Shown here piece by piece: positions 1-7,047 of a stretch of DNA of 36,153 nucleotides. Source of the DNA: Pelagibacterium sp. (lineage in GTDB: Bacteria; Pseudomonadota; Alphaproteobacteria; Rhizobiales; Devosiaceae); the NCBI GenBank assembly GCA_002723255.1, contig PBNW01000032.1, positions 1 through 36,153 on the forward strand. Reading direction: 5' to 3'. Every line of letters starts with the position of its first letter. Position 1 is the stretch's first letter. A program made the translations under genes and the position numbers. A model generated the notes under the pieces. It saw only the letters and a program-made list of their open reading frames with translations. It did no database searches and was not told where the DNA came from.

Positions 1-138
1 GGTATCCTCACCGGTGCGCTCGATATTATAGGGCGGGTAGGATTTCGCGTCTTCGGCAACCAGGATGTCGAGGCGCGAGAACAGGCGGTCGAACCCGACG
101 GTGGAGCGGTAAAAGGGCGAAAAATCAAGACGTTGCAT
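1..138 (-). CDS. ibpA: Small heat shock protein Hsp20 (IbpA-type), N-terminal part only
   Basis: Only the first 46 codons are in the window; the gene continues past the left edge. Translated on the minus strand it begins MQRLDFSPFYRSTVGFDRLF and ends with YPPYNIERTGEDT, the typical N-terminal arm and first strand of the alpha-crystallin domain in alphaproteobacterial IbpA/HspA proteins. The family forms oligomeric ATP-independent holdases that bind unfolding cytoplasmic proteins during heat stress. The ATG at 138 is preceded by AGGAG about 10 bases upstream. That Shine-Dalgarno lies inside a hairpin resembling a ROSE thermosensor, which supports the heat-shock assignment. The gene is divergent from the alpha/beta hydrolase at 595. 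Confidence 0.9.
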   Translation of the reverse strand, partial: MQRLDFSPFYRSTVGFDRLFSRLDILVAEDAKSYPPYNIERTGEDT

Positions 139-170
139 TTTCAGTGTTCTCCTGAGTGTAGCAAGAACGT
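139..170 (-). promoter_or_regulatory. ROSE-like RNA thermometer hairpin over the hsp20 ribosome binding site
   Basis: On the minus strand GTTCTTGCT (168-160) can pair with AGGAGAAC (153-146) around a 6-base loop. Pairs are G-C, U-A, U-A, C-G, U-A and U-G, then a bulged G, then C-G and U-A. The U-U-G-C-U segment opposite AGGA with a bulged G is the hallmark of the ROSE family, which hides the Shine-Dalgarno of small heat shock mRNAs of rhizobia at low temperature and melts on heating. GC-rich leader sequence continues to about 250 and probably holds the upstream stems, which I did not resolve. Confidence 0.75.
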
Positions 171-391
171 TTAGCTATGCTGCCGGGTCGGAGCTCCCAT
201 TTGAGGCGAGCGGTTTCCGGCGGCGTCCCCGGGTCATCCGGCGGACAGCGCAAAGATAGGAACCGCCAATTTGCCGTTCAAGAGGCGCAAAAATGCCCGG
301 CTGAATTGAATATGAACGGGGCACTCAGGGAGCGGTCAGGCGGGGCGGGTTAGAAGGGTGCATGTGATGCCGGAAACGGTGTCATAACAAA

Positions 392-448
392 GCGCAGGCG
401 CCGTTCACCGCCCCCCGCAACGGCGTCTGCGCATCACTCTCGCGATGC
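392..448 (+). other. Two tandem hairpins in the hsp20/hydrolase intergenic region
   Basis: The 456-base gap between the hsp20 start (138) and the hydrolase start (595) has no convincing gene. It holds a 14-bp stem: 392-405 pairs with 419-432, with one G-U pair and a 13-base C-rich loop. A smaller hairpin follows at once, with GCATC (431-435) pairing with GATGC (444-448). Neither has its own U-run, but a terminator-like hairpin lies about 40 bases downstream. They may be part of an untranslated RNA on the plus strand or a palindromic repeat; I cannot tell which. Confidence 0.5.
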
Positions 449-488
449 ATATTATTCCCGCGTGTCCGAACCGAAGAACCGGCAACCA

Positions 489-518
489 CCCCCGTTCAAG
501 CCGGGGGCAGGCTTTTTT
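489..518 (+). terminator. Terminator-like hairpin with U-tract upstream of the hydrolase
   Basis: CCCCCG (489-494) and CGGGGG (502-507) form a 6-bp GC stem with a 7-base loop, followed after CAGGC by six T (513-518). On the plus strand this resembles a rho-independent terminator. The nearest annotated gene upstream on this strand lies outside the window, so it either ends an unannotated short transcript or attenuates the hydrolase leader. Its position argues against translation starting at the ATG at 445. Confidence 0.5.
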
Positions 519-594
519 CTGGACACGCTTTGTAGTGCCTCGTTTACCCGGCCCCGCTATTGTCGCTGAGACGCCCAACAGACAATCGGTGCAT

Positions 595-1572
595 ATGGAC
601 GCGACGCCCACTGGACACGAGTTTGTCCACCTTGAGAACAATCCCATCCCCAAAGGCGCCCGGTCGGGCTTTTTTTCGACCAGCGACAAGGTTCGGCTGC
701 GCTACGGCCTTTTCCCAAAACAGGGTGGTGGCGCGCGGGGCACGATCGTTCTGGTGCAGGGGCGCACCGAGTTCATCGAGAAATATTTCGAGACCATAGG
801 CGATTTCCAGAAGCGCGGATTTGCCGTCGCCACATTCGATCTGCGCGGGCAGGGCGGGTCGGACCGGTTGATTGGTAATCGGCGCCACGGGCATGTGGAA
901 AATTTCGACGACTACTGGACCGATCTTCACGATTTTCACAAGGGCATCGTCCTGCCCGACTGCCCGCCGCCCTATTATCTTGTCGGGCATTCGACGGGGG
1001 GACTGGTCGGGCTTCTGGCGGCAACGCGCGACCGGCTGATGTTTGATCGGGTGTTTTTGTCCTCACCCATGGTGAGCCTGCCGGGGTTGCCCTTTTCGCT
1101 CAAATGGTCGTCGCGGCTGGTCGATGCAGCACGGTTTATGGGACTGTCCACGGTGCCGGTGGGGCGGCGCGAGGACAAGGCGCAGACCGAAGCGGGGTTC
1201 GAGGGCAATCCGCTGACTTCGGACAAGGCCCGCTATATGCGCAGCGTGGAAATATTGAAGGCACGACCCGATCTTTCTATCGGGCTTCCCACGCTGGGTT
1301 GGATCGGATCTTCGCTGGCCGCAATGCGCCGGGCCAATGGGGACGACTTTCCATCACAGCTCAAGATCCCGGCGTTCATCTGCGCGGCGGCGCTCGATAC
1401 GGTGGTCGATACCGGCGCGACCGAAGCTCTGGGGCTGCGGCTGCGGGCCGGGCATCATGTGATAATTTCGGGCGCACGGCACGAACTGTTCATGGAGACC
1501 GACGCCATTCGTGCGCAGGTCTTTGCCGCGTTCGATGCCTTTGTGACCGAACAGAGTGGTGATGAGCGATGA
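595..1572 (+). CDS. Alpha/beta hydrolase, lysophospholipase-like (Hydrolase_4/S33)
   Basis: A 325-residue protein of the monoglyceride lipase/lysophospholipase L2-like family. Likely catalytic residues are Ser133 in GHSTGG, Asp268 in AALDTVVD and His296 in ARHELFME. An oxyanion region is seen in VLVQGRTEF (about 46-54) and a typical DLRGQGGSD motif follows. These proteins hydrolyse ester or lysophospholipid bonds; the substrate is unknown. The frame is open from an ATG at 445, but the first 50 codons cover a terminator-like hairpin and look non-coding. The ATG at 595 gives the usual family length, though its ribosome site is weak. The stop overlaps the start of the next gene by four bases (ATGA), so the two are probably translationally coupled. 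No transmembrane segment is seen. Confidence 0.85.
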   Translation: MDATPTGHEFVHLENNPIPKGARSGFFSTSDKVRLRYGLFPKQGGGARGTIVLVQGRTEFIEKYFETIGDFQKRGFAVATFDLRGQGGSDRLIGNRRHGHVENFDDYWTDLHDFHKGIVLPDCPPPYYLVGHSTGGLVGLLAATRDRLMFDRVFLSSPMVSLPGLPFSLKWSSRLVDAARFMGLSTVPVGRREDKAQTEAGFEGNPLTSDKARYMRSVEILKARPDLSIGLPTLGWIGSSLAAMRRANGDDFPSQLKIPAFICAAALDTVVDTGATEALGLRLRAGHHVIISGARHELFMETDAIRAQVFAAFDAFVTEQSGDER

Positions 1573-1988
1573 ATGGTGCAAACGGAGCGAGAGGCTCGTG
1601 TCAGTGCGGCACGATAACATTTACCGTCTCCGGTCCCTTCGACAGTTTCTTTTTGTGCCATTGCAGCCGATGCCGCAAGGATACGGGCTCGTCCCATGCG
1701 GCGAACCTGTTTTCCTCAACGGCGGTTCTGGAATGGGTGAGCGGGGCCGACAGTGTTCGCACCTATCGTGTGCCCGGCACTGGGCATGAGAAGAGTTTTT
1801 GCATCGGCTGCGGGGCTGCCGTCCCCATTATCCAGATGAACGGCCAACTGCTGGTTGTGCCGGCGGGCAGTCTCGATACCGAGATCGCCATCGCGCCCAC
1901 TGGTCATATTTGCGTTGGCGATGCGGCGGAATGGGACGAACAACTGTCCCAAGCGCCACGATTCGACGGACTACCCGGGCCGGGTTAG
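1569..1988 (+). CDS. GFA (CENP-V/GFA domain) family protein
   Basis: A 139-residue single-domain protein with the zinc-binding pattern of the glutathione-dependent formaldehyde-activating (GFA) fold: GSCQCGTITF near the N-terminus, then CHCSRCRKDTGS, then FCIGCGAAVP. The paired CxC/CxxC cysteines are the expected structural and catalytic zinc ligands. Members are often annotated as glutathione-dependent formaldehyde-activating enzymes or aldehyde-dehydrogenase-like, but most have no proven reaction, so only the family is claimed here. The start ATG shares bases with the TGA of the hydrolase gene (ATGA), implying coupled translation and perhaps a shared role. Confidence 0.85.
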   Translation: MNGANGARGSCQCGTITFTVSGPFDSFFLCHCSRCRKDTGSSHAANLFSSTAVLEWVSGADSVRTYRVPGTGHEKSFCIGCGAAVPIIQMNGQLLVVPAGSLDTEIAIAPTGHICVGDAAEWDEQLSQAPRFDGLPGPG

Positions 1989-2042
1989 GCCTTTGTTCGG
2001 CGGTCTGAATGGCACCTTTTGGCTAGGGGCGTGTACTGTTCC

Positions 2043-2864
2043 CTACTCCAGCATCGCGTCGCGCAGGACGCGCATTGCTTCTTCGTGTAGCTGCTCGGTT
2101 GCGGCGGCGATGCAGGTGCCGCCCATTTCGGCGCGGCCGCCATCCCAGGTGGTGACGATGCCCCCCGCTGCCTCGATGATGGGGATCAAGGGGGCGATGT
2201 CGACATCCTTGAGGCCCGCTTCGACGACGAGGTCAATATGGCCGGAGGCCAAAAGGCAATAGGCGTAGCAATCGAGTCCGTAGCGAACCTGCAGGGCGCG
2301 GGCGTTCAGCTCAGTCCAGGCGGAAAGATGGGGCCCGGTGAACATGTCGGGGTTGGTGGTGCTGGTGCGGGCCTGTGACAGCCTGGTCACGGCGCTGACG
2401 GCGGCGGGAACGCGCGCGCCGTTATGGGTGTGTTCGAGCCTGCCGCCGACAGCCAGCCAGCGTTCGCCGGTAAAGGGCTGTTCCATGAGCCCGGCAATGG
2501 CCTTGCCCTGATAGGTGAGCCCGATCAACGTGCCCCAGACGGGAACGCCGGAAATGAAGGCTCTCGTGCCGTCTATGGGGTCGATGATCCAGTTGAACCG
2601 GGTCGTGGTGTCTTTTGTGTCCCATTCTTCCCCGATGATGCCGTGATCGGGGAAGCGGGCGGCAATCGCTTCGCGAATGCGGGTTTCGGCTTCCCGGTCA
2701 GCCTCGGTGACCGGGTCGAAACCGGATGAAAACTTGTTATCCACAGCAAGTTGGGTTCGGAACCGGCCTAAAGTCGAGGTTCGCGCGGCGTCGGCGCCAG
2801 CGATCAGGGTTTGGGCGATGGCCTCGTCGCTGAGACCGGCTGGTGACGAAATTGTCATGGACAT
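2043..2864 (-). CDS. hisN: Histidinol-phosphatase, inositol monophosphatase family
   Basis: A 273-residue member of the Mg-dependent, Li-sensitive IMPase superfamily. Metal and substrate motifs are DPVTEADREAE (about 50-60), GEEW (78-81, Glu ligands), DPIDGTRAF (95-103, both Asp ligands) and the C-terminal DVDIAPLIPIIEAAGG. The TRAF variant after DPIDG and the overall sequence resemble the HisN-type histidinol-phosphatases of alphaproteobacteria, which convert L-histidinol phosphate to L-histidinol in histidine synthesis. SuhB-type inositol monophosphatase is the alternative. Two in-frame ATGs (2864, 2858) compete and neither has a strong ribosome site. The suhB/MmgR-type sRNA next door is known in this order for lying near an IMPase-family gene. 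Confidence 0.85.
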   Translation of the reverse strand: MSMTISSPAGLSDEAIAQTLIAGADAARTSTLGRFRTQLAVDNKFSSGFDPVTEADREAETRIREAIAARFPDHGIIGEEWDTKDTTTRFNWIIDPIDGTRAFISGVPVWGTLIGLTYQGKAIAGLMEQPFTGERWLAVGGRLEHTHNGARVPAAVSAVTRLSQARTSTTNPDMFTGPHLSAWTELNARALQVRYGLDCYAYCLLASGHIDLVVEAGLKDVDIAPLIPIIEAAGGIVTTWDGGRAEMGGTCIAAATEQLHEEAMRVLRDAMLE

Positions 2865-3033
2865 CCAAAATCTTGCGGGAAAATGAGTGTAATCGGTTGC
2901 AAAACCGCTTCCTTAACAGTGGGTTTACAGAAGTGATTCCTTTTTGCAACAGCGCATGCCGATTGCATACATCATCCCTTTGGCGGACTTGCGCTTTGGT
3001 GAAATAAGGTTCAAACACGATATTGCATGATGG

Positions 3034-3126
3034 ATTGGTGGTTCTTTCGGCTCTTGCCGTTTGTTTTGAACCGCCAATGTTTCCTCCCTTGACTTGGGCC
3101 GCCCAGAGCGGCCCACTCTTTTCCTT
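3034..3126 (+). ncRNA. mmgR: Candidate alpha-r8 family sRNA (suhB motif / MmgR-like)
   Basis: The 314-base gap between hisN and the amidohydrolase contains a compact RNA architecture on the plus strand. An 11-bp stem pairs 3034-3044 with 3068-3078 (ATTGGTGGTTC with GAACCGCCAAT) and has an inner CGGC/GCCG stem. A single-stranded stretch with an anti-Shine-Dalgarno CCTCCC (3083-3088) follows. The element ends in a perfect GGGCCGC/GCGGCCC terminator stem and a U-rich tail. This layout matches my recollection of the alphaproteobacterial suhB RNA family (Rfam RF00519), whose Sinorhizobium member MmgR limits polyhydroxybutyrate accumulation. The neighbours (IMPase-family gene and N-formylglutamate amidohydrolase) also match what I recall of that locus. 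The 5' end and promoter are uncertain; a weak TTGGTG/GATATT pair lies at 2996-3024. Confidence 0.72.
3096..3126 (+). terminator. Rho-independent terminator of the sRNA
   Basis: GGGCCGC (3096-3102), loop CCAGA, GCGGCCC (3108-3114), then ACTCTTTTCC. This is a perfect 7-bp GC stem followed by a pyrimidine/U-rich tract on the plus strand. No protein gene on that strand ends upstream of it, which is part of the case for the sRNA. Confidence 0.75.
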
Positions 3127-3178
3127 CTGTGGCCGCCCGGCGCGGAACACCCTTTTCCTTCCCCAGATATTTCGTGAT

Positions 3179-4060
3179 TTATTCGGCGGCCAGTTGCGTG
3201 CGCGCCAGCGAAACCGCATCGAACCGCACCAGCGTTCCCAGAAGGGTTTCGGCAAGCTGCTGCATGGCTGAAAAGCCCTGATGCTTTTGCAGGGTCAATT
3301 CGTGCATGTAGAGGTGGCGGGAAAATTCGATCTGGATGGCGTGGATGCCATATTGGGGCCGGCCATAGGCGCGGGTCGTGTGTCCGCCGGCATAGGGGCG
3401 GTTGCGGGCGACTTTCAGGCCAGCGCCCGCGAACACTGCTTCCACAGTATCGATAAGGACCGGCGCACAGGTTGTACCGTAGCGGTCGCCCAGCACGACG
3501 TCGGGAGCCAGACGGTCATTGCCGCGATTGAGGCGCGGCATGGAATGGCAATCGACCAGGACGGCCACGCCGAAATGGCCGAGCGTTTCGCTCAACAGGG
3601 TTTGCAGGGTCTTGTGATAGGGCTTGTAGATGCCCTCAATGCGCATAAGCGCGTCTTCGAGCGCCAGGCGCTCACGATAGATGGGGCGATTCTCCGAAAC
3701 GATGCGGGCAATGGTGCCCAGACCCGCCGCGATGCGCGGCGAGGTCGTGTTGAAATGTTCGGGCAGGGGATCGCGGAACATCTTGGGATCGAGTTCATAG
3801 GGCTCGCGGTTCACGTCGAGATAGGCGCGGGGGAAATTGGCGCGCAAGAGCGGTAGCCCCATATGGGGCGCGCGCCCAAAAATCTCGTCGACCCAAGCGT
3901 CTTCGGACTGGCGGATGGCCATTTCGTTGAGCCGGGAGAGTTTTAAGAACCGGGCGGGATAATCGCGGCCCGAATGGGACGAGTTGACGATTATGGGAGC
4001 AACCTGTCGCCTTGGGCGGATTGTTTCAAAGGCAGGTCTGTCGGAATAGTCTGATTGCAC
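3179..4060 (-). CDS. N-formylglutamate amidohydrolase family protein
   Basis: About 293 residues of the FGase (HutG-type) family, a zinc amidohydrolase fold that releases formate from N-formyl-L-glutamate and related amides. Recognisable blocks are APIIVNSSHSGRDYP near the N-terminus, FPRAYLDVNREPYELDP in the middle, VDCHSMP (Asp-Cys-His metal region) and the C-terminal IQIEFSRHLYM. The reading frame is open to a TTG at 4096 that lacks a ribosome site. I chose the GTG at 4060 because AAGGGG sits 6 bases upstream. There are no hut genes nearby. In Hyphomicrobiales this gene commonly stands beside cpdR, divergently as here, so its role is probably not histidine-pathway specific. Confidence 0.88.
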   Translation of the reverse strand: MQSDYSDRPAFETIRPRRQVAPIIVNSSHSGRDYPARFLKLSRLNEMAIRQSEDAWVDEIFGRAPHMGLPLLRANFPRAYLDVNREPYELDPKMFRDPLPEHFNTTSPRIAAGLGTIARIVSENRPIYRERLALEDALMRIEGIYKPYHKTLQTLLSETLGHFGVAVLVDCHSMPRLNRGNDRLAPDVVLGDRYGTTCAPVLIDTVEAVFAGAGLKVARNRPYAGGHTTRAYGRPQYGIHAIQIEFSRHLYMHELTLQKHQGFSAMQQLAETLLGTLVRFDAVSLARTQLAAE

Positions 4061-4232
4061 ACCCAACCCCTTGATGGCGCGGTCGTTGAAATGCAAGTTT
4101 GCAACGCGGCAACGCGCTTGTCCACAAAAGCAAAGCGGGATGAGGCGATTGTGACTGTTGCATGGGCCTTAGCTTTCGTAAAACATGCGAATCAAACCAG
4201 TTGCGGCTGGGACAAAGACACTGGGACCTTTC

Positions 4233-4604
4233 ATGAGCCAATCGTTGAACCGGATTTTGCTGGCCGAAGACGACGCCGACATGCGTCGGTTTTTGACCCG
4301 GGCGCTCAAGAATGCCGGCTATGACGTGGTGGCGTTCGACAATGGCAAATCGGCCTATGAGCGGCTGCGCGAGGAACCCTTTACGCTGCTTTTGAGCGAC
4401 ATCGTGATGCCGGAAATGGACGGGATTGAACTGGCGCGGCGCGCCACCGAACTCGACCCGGATCTCAAGGTGATGTTCATCACCGGTTTTGCCGCCGTGG
4501 CGCTCAACCCCGACAGCGAAGCCCCCAAGGGCGCCTCGGTGCTCTCCAAGCCTTTCCATCTGCGCGAGCTGGTGGGGGAAGTGGAGCGGCTGCTCGCCGC
4601 TTAG
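4233..4604 (+). CDS. cpdR: Single-domain response regulator CpdR
   Basis: A 123-residue stand-alone receiver domain. The acidic pocket is E12-D13-D14, the phospho-acceptor is Asp56 in LLLSDIVMPEMDGIE, with Thr84 in FITG and Lys106 in LSKPFHL. In Caulobacter and rhizobia CpdR is phosphorylated through the CckA-ChpT relay. The unphosphorylated form primes ClpXP at the pole for degradation of CtrA-pathway substrates, linking it to cell-cycle control. The protein ends in LAA, compatible with its known proteolytic turnover (inference). The frame is open 16 codons further upstream, but the family begins at this methionine. It is divergent from the amidohydrolase across a 172-base gap. Confidence 0.9.
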   Translation: MSQSLNRILLAEDDADMRRFLTRALKNAGYDVVAFDNGKSAYERLREEPFTLLLSDIVMPEMDGIELARRATELDPDLKVMFITGFAAVALNPDSEAPKGASVLSKPFHLRELVGEVERLLAA

Positions 4605-4654
4605 GATCATCGACTTCTTCTGGCGGTCGCCTCCCTTTTCCCTATGCACCGCGC

Positions 4655-4756
4655 TGTCACCCCGGCCCCGCCGAGCCGGGCCGGGTATCCGCAGCGTCCG
4701 GGACGGAGCTGTCGGCTCTGCCACTTACTGGATCCCGGGTCTTCGCCCGGGATGAC
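4655..4756. repeat. REP-like palindromic element
   Basis: The 360-base gap between cpdR and the first tRNA holds no gene. It contains a unit beginning TGTCACCCCGG and ending CCCGGGATGAC, so the termini are inverted relative to each other. Inside, two GC palindromes are visible: CCCGGCCCC...CCGGG (4661-4685) and GGATCCCGGG/CCCGGGATGA (4730-4755). Short elements of this kind are scattered between genes in many alphaproteobacteria. It may also end cpdR transcription, but no U-tract follows. Confidence 0.6.
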
Positions 4757-4888
4757 GACTTGGGGAAGGGCCGGTTTTGTATGCGTTTTCCAGCGAACGT
4801 ATTTTGAGGCTGGGTCAAATGGCGATTTCAGTCGATGGCGCCTTAGGCAAAGTGCGTCACAAGAGCTTCAAATAACGGCAAAAACCTA

Positions 4889-4917
4889 TTGACCGCGACT
4901 GGCGTTTTGTGGTGTAT
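4889..4917 (+). promoter_or_regulatory. Putative sigma-70 promoter of the tRNA-Val genes
   Basis: TTGACC at 4889-4894 and GTGTAT at 4912-4917 are separated by 17 bases. This places a transcription start near 4924, about 40 bases before the first tRNA. It is the best promoter match in the gap; the -10 is weak. Confidence 0.5.
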
Positions 4918-4964
4918 CCGCCCTGCGCTTCGCCTTTGGCGGGACGCGGATTTAAAGAAAGAGT

Positions 4965-5039
4965 GGGCGTATAGCTCAGCGGGAGAGCACTACGTTGACA
5001 TCGTAGGGGTCACTGGTTCAATCCCAGTTACGCCCACCA
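4965..5039 (+). tRNA. tRNA-Val (anticodon GAC)
   Basis: A 75-base cloverleaf with encoded ACCA end. The acceptor stem GGGCGTA pairs with TACGCCC, the D arm is GCTC...GAGC, and the anticodon stem CTACG/CGTAG encloses loop TTGACAT with anticodon GAC. The T arm is ACTGG TTCAATC CCAGT. It reads GUC and, by wobble, GUU valine codons. Confidence 0.96.
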
Positions 5040-5127
5040 TTCTTTCTCACCGGCCTGTCCGGGACTGCCTTGCAAGCAAGGCGATTTTTATGGGCACCGT
5101 CGCAGTTTTCCGATGGATATGCCGAGC

Positions 5128-5202
5128 GGGTGTATAGCTCAGCGGGAGAGCACTGCCTTCACACGGCAGGGGTCACTGGTTCAATCCCAGTTACACCCAC
5201 CA
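5128..5202 (+). tRNA. tRNA-Val (anticodon CAC)
   Basis: A 75-base cloverleaf, nearly identical to the preceding tRNA. The acceptor stem GGGTGTA pairs with TACACCC, and the anticodon stem CTGCC/GGCAG encloses loop TTCACAC with anticodon CAC for GUG codons. D and T arms are the same as in its neighbour, and CCA is encoded. The pair probably arose by tandem duplication with anticodon divergence and may be co-transcribed across the 88-base spacer. Confidence 0.96.
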
Positions 5203-5348
5203 TTTTTCCAGACTATCCGATTGCTCGTGGCCGGAGTCGCGCCAAGATGGTGCGGTGTCCGATCTTCCTGCAAATTGCTCTTTACTGGCCATGACAAAGT
5301 GAAGGCGGGGGCAGGGTGTGCTGTTGCCACGGAGCGGTTGGCGGGTTG

Positions 5349-5388
5349 GGCTCGAGGTGCCAAAAAGCGCCTCGAGCCGTAAGGCGCT
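5349..5388 (-). terminator. Terminator after the ABC/DJ-1 operon
   Basis: On the minus strand AGCGCC (5388-5383) pairs with GGCGCT (5371-5366) and is followed by TTTT (5365-5362). The stem begins at the last base of the DJ-1 stop codon. A second, mutually exclusive 9-bp stem, CCTCGAGCC/GGCTCGAGG (5378-5370 and 5349-5357), overlaps it. Confidence 0.65.
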
Positions 5389-5975
5389 CAGTCCAGCACG
5401 ATCTTTGTGCCGAGAACGTTGAGGCATTCGCGGATGAAGGCGGCAAGCGCCGTCCAGCCTTTTGCCGAGACCATGTTGCCGTCGACAAGGGCTTCGGTGG
5501 GAGAGAGGTCCACATAGGTGCCGCCTGCCAGAATGACTTCGGGCTCACAAGCGCCCAGCGCACCGACACGTTTGCCGCGCACCACGCCATCGACGGCGAT
5601 CAGGATCTGGACGCCGTGGCAGATGGTGAAGATGGGCTTGCCGGTTTCGTGAAAATGGCGAACCATGTCCTGAACGCGCTTGTCGGTTCGGATGTACTCG
5701 GGACCGCGCCCGCCGGCCGCATAGACGGCGTCATACTCGTTGAGATCGACCTCGGCGAACGTCTTGTTGAGCTGGAAATAGTGCCCGAGCTTTTCGGTAT
5801 AGGTCTGATGCCCCTCGAAATCGTGGAGGGAGGTGGCAATCATCTGGCCTGCCTTTTTGTCGGGGCAGACCACATGGACGATATGGCCAACGGCTTCCAT
5901 CGCCTGCTGGTAAACGTAGATTTCGTACTCTTCGGTGAACTCGCCGACGAGCATGAGGATTTTTTTGGCGGGCAT
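5388..5975 (-). CDS. DJ-1/PfpI family protein (class I glutamine amidotransferase-like)
   Basis: A 195-residue DJ-1/PfpI domain covering the whole protein. The nucleophile-elbow cysteine is Cys119 in FTICHGVQ, with His120 next to it. The acidic partner is probably in the TEEYE segment (14-18), and YDAVYAAGGRGPEY is the conserved strand-loop before the elbow. The family includes proteases, deglycases/glyoxalases and hydratases, so the exact reaction is open. It is the last gene of the leftward gntR-ABC operon and lies 62 bases after the binding-protein gene. Its ATG has GGAG seven bases upstream. A role in handling a reactive carbonyl intermediate or an isonitrile/amide is possible but unproven. 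Confidence 0.85.
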   Translation of the reverse strand: MPAKKILMLVGEFTEEYEIYVYQQAMEAVGHIVHVVCPDKKAGQMIATSLHDFEGHQTYTEKLGHYFQLNKTFAEVDLNEYDAVYAAGGRGPEYIRTDKRVQDMVRHFHETGKPIFTICHGVQILIAVDGVVRGKRVGALGACEPEVILAGGTYVDLSPTEALVDGNMVSAKGWTALAAFIRECLNVLGTKIVLD

Positions 5976-6037
5976 TGTCCGTCTCCAGATAAAAACGCGT
6001 GCAGGGGAGGGCCGCGTGGCGGCCCTCCCGAAATCGA

Positions 6038-6991
6038 TCAGAACGGCGAGTCAGGGAAATAGAACTCGTCGGCATTGTCGATGGTGATCAGCGGGGCATC
6101 GAGGATGACCTCCCCACGTACCGGTGCCTGGCCATTGAGATTGGCGGCGGTCAGATACATGGCCGTCTTGATCATCGAGGGCGGATAAGGGGTCGAGATC
6201 GGCGTGCGCGGATCTCCGGCCCGGACCATCTCGACAATATCGACCATACCATTGGCACCGAGCGCGAATTTGATGTCGTCGCGGCCGGCCTGGTCGATGG
6301 CTTCGAGCACGCCGAGCAGCATGTCGTCATCATTGGCCCAGACCGCATCGATATGGGAATATTTGGCAAGGTAGTCCTGCATCAGATTGAACGCTTCATC
6401 GCGATTCCAGTTGGCGTACTGGACGTCGAGGATGTTGATGTTGGTGCCCTCGAGGGCATCCTGGAAGCCCTGAATGCGTTCGTCATCGATGACGGTGGGA
6501 ATGCCGCGAAGAACGACCACGTCGCCTTCTCCGCCCAGTTGTTCGGAGAGCCAGTTGGCGGTGTTGGCGCCCACGGCGACATTGTCACCGGCGACATAGA
6601 GATCCTGTATGCTGGGATCGGTCAGACCACGATCGACGACGGTTATGAAGGTGCCTGCGTTCTTGACCGTTTCGACGGGGCCGGTGAGCTCCTCGGACGT
6701 GAAGGGCAGGATGACCAGCGCATCGGGATCGCGTGAGGCCTGCAGATCTTCGAGCGCACCGACCTGGGCGATGGCCGAGGGCGAGGTGTTCACGACGACG
6801 TCGATATTGGGAAAGGCCTCGCGGATTTCCGCGGCAGCCGCTTCGGCATGATAGACAACGCCGCCAGTCCAGCCGTGTGTCGCGGCCGGAATGGAAACGG
6901 CCATGACCTTTTGCTCCTCCTGGCCAAGGGCTGGTGCCGCCGCGGCGAGCGCAGCGACACTGAGCAGCGTGAACATACTCAAATATTTCAT
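6038..6991 (-). CDS. Sugar ABC transporter periplasmic binding protein (RbsB-like)
   Basis: A 317-residue type I periplasmic binding protein (Peripla_BP_4 group). It has a signal peptide MKYLSMFTLLSVAALAAAAP with likely cleavage after ALG (about residue 23). The mature part starts with KVMAVSIPAATHGWTGG and contains DALVILPFTSEEL and DAVWANDDDMLLGVLEAI, both typical of ribose/galactose-type receptors. It captures a sugar or polyol in the periplasm for the ATPase and permease encoded just upstream. GGAGG precedes the ATG. The ligand cannot be read from sequence. It lies third in the transporter order ATPase-permease-receptor, 56 bases after the permease. Confidence 0.92.
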   Translation of the reverse strand: MKYLSMFTLLSVAALAAAAPALGQEEQKVMAVSIPAATHGWTGGVVYHAEAAAAEIREAFPNIDVVVNTSPSAIAQVGALEDLQASRDPDALVILPFTSEELTGPVETVKNAGTFITVVDRGLTDPSIQDLYVAGDNVAVGANTANWLSEQLGGEGDVVVLRGIPTVIDDERIQGFQDALEGTNINILDVQYANWNRDEAFNLMQDYLAKYSHIDAVWANDDDMLLGVLEAIDQAGRDDIKFALGANGMVDIVEMVRAGDPRTPISTPYPPSMIKTAMYLTAANLNGQAPVRGEVILDAPLITIDNADEFYFPDSPF

Positions 6992-7047
6992 GGATTGTCC
7001 TCCCTAAATGATGAGCCAAGCGTATTGGTGGAAGTCATGTGGCTCGA

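Noticed and set aside
445..594. Upstream extension of the alpha/beta hydrolase to the ATG at 445
   Set aside because: The added 50 codons run through a terminator-like hairpin with six T and do not resemble the family N-terminus; the ATG at 595 gives the normal start.
4026..4724. A 232-codon minus-strand frame across cpdR and the REP-like element
   Set aside because: It is the shadow of cpdR; no domain and no ribosome site.
4965..5202. tRNA-associated attachment site or integrated element
   Set aside because: No copy of the tRNA 3' end, integrase or transposase was seen elsewhere in the window.
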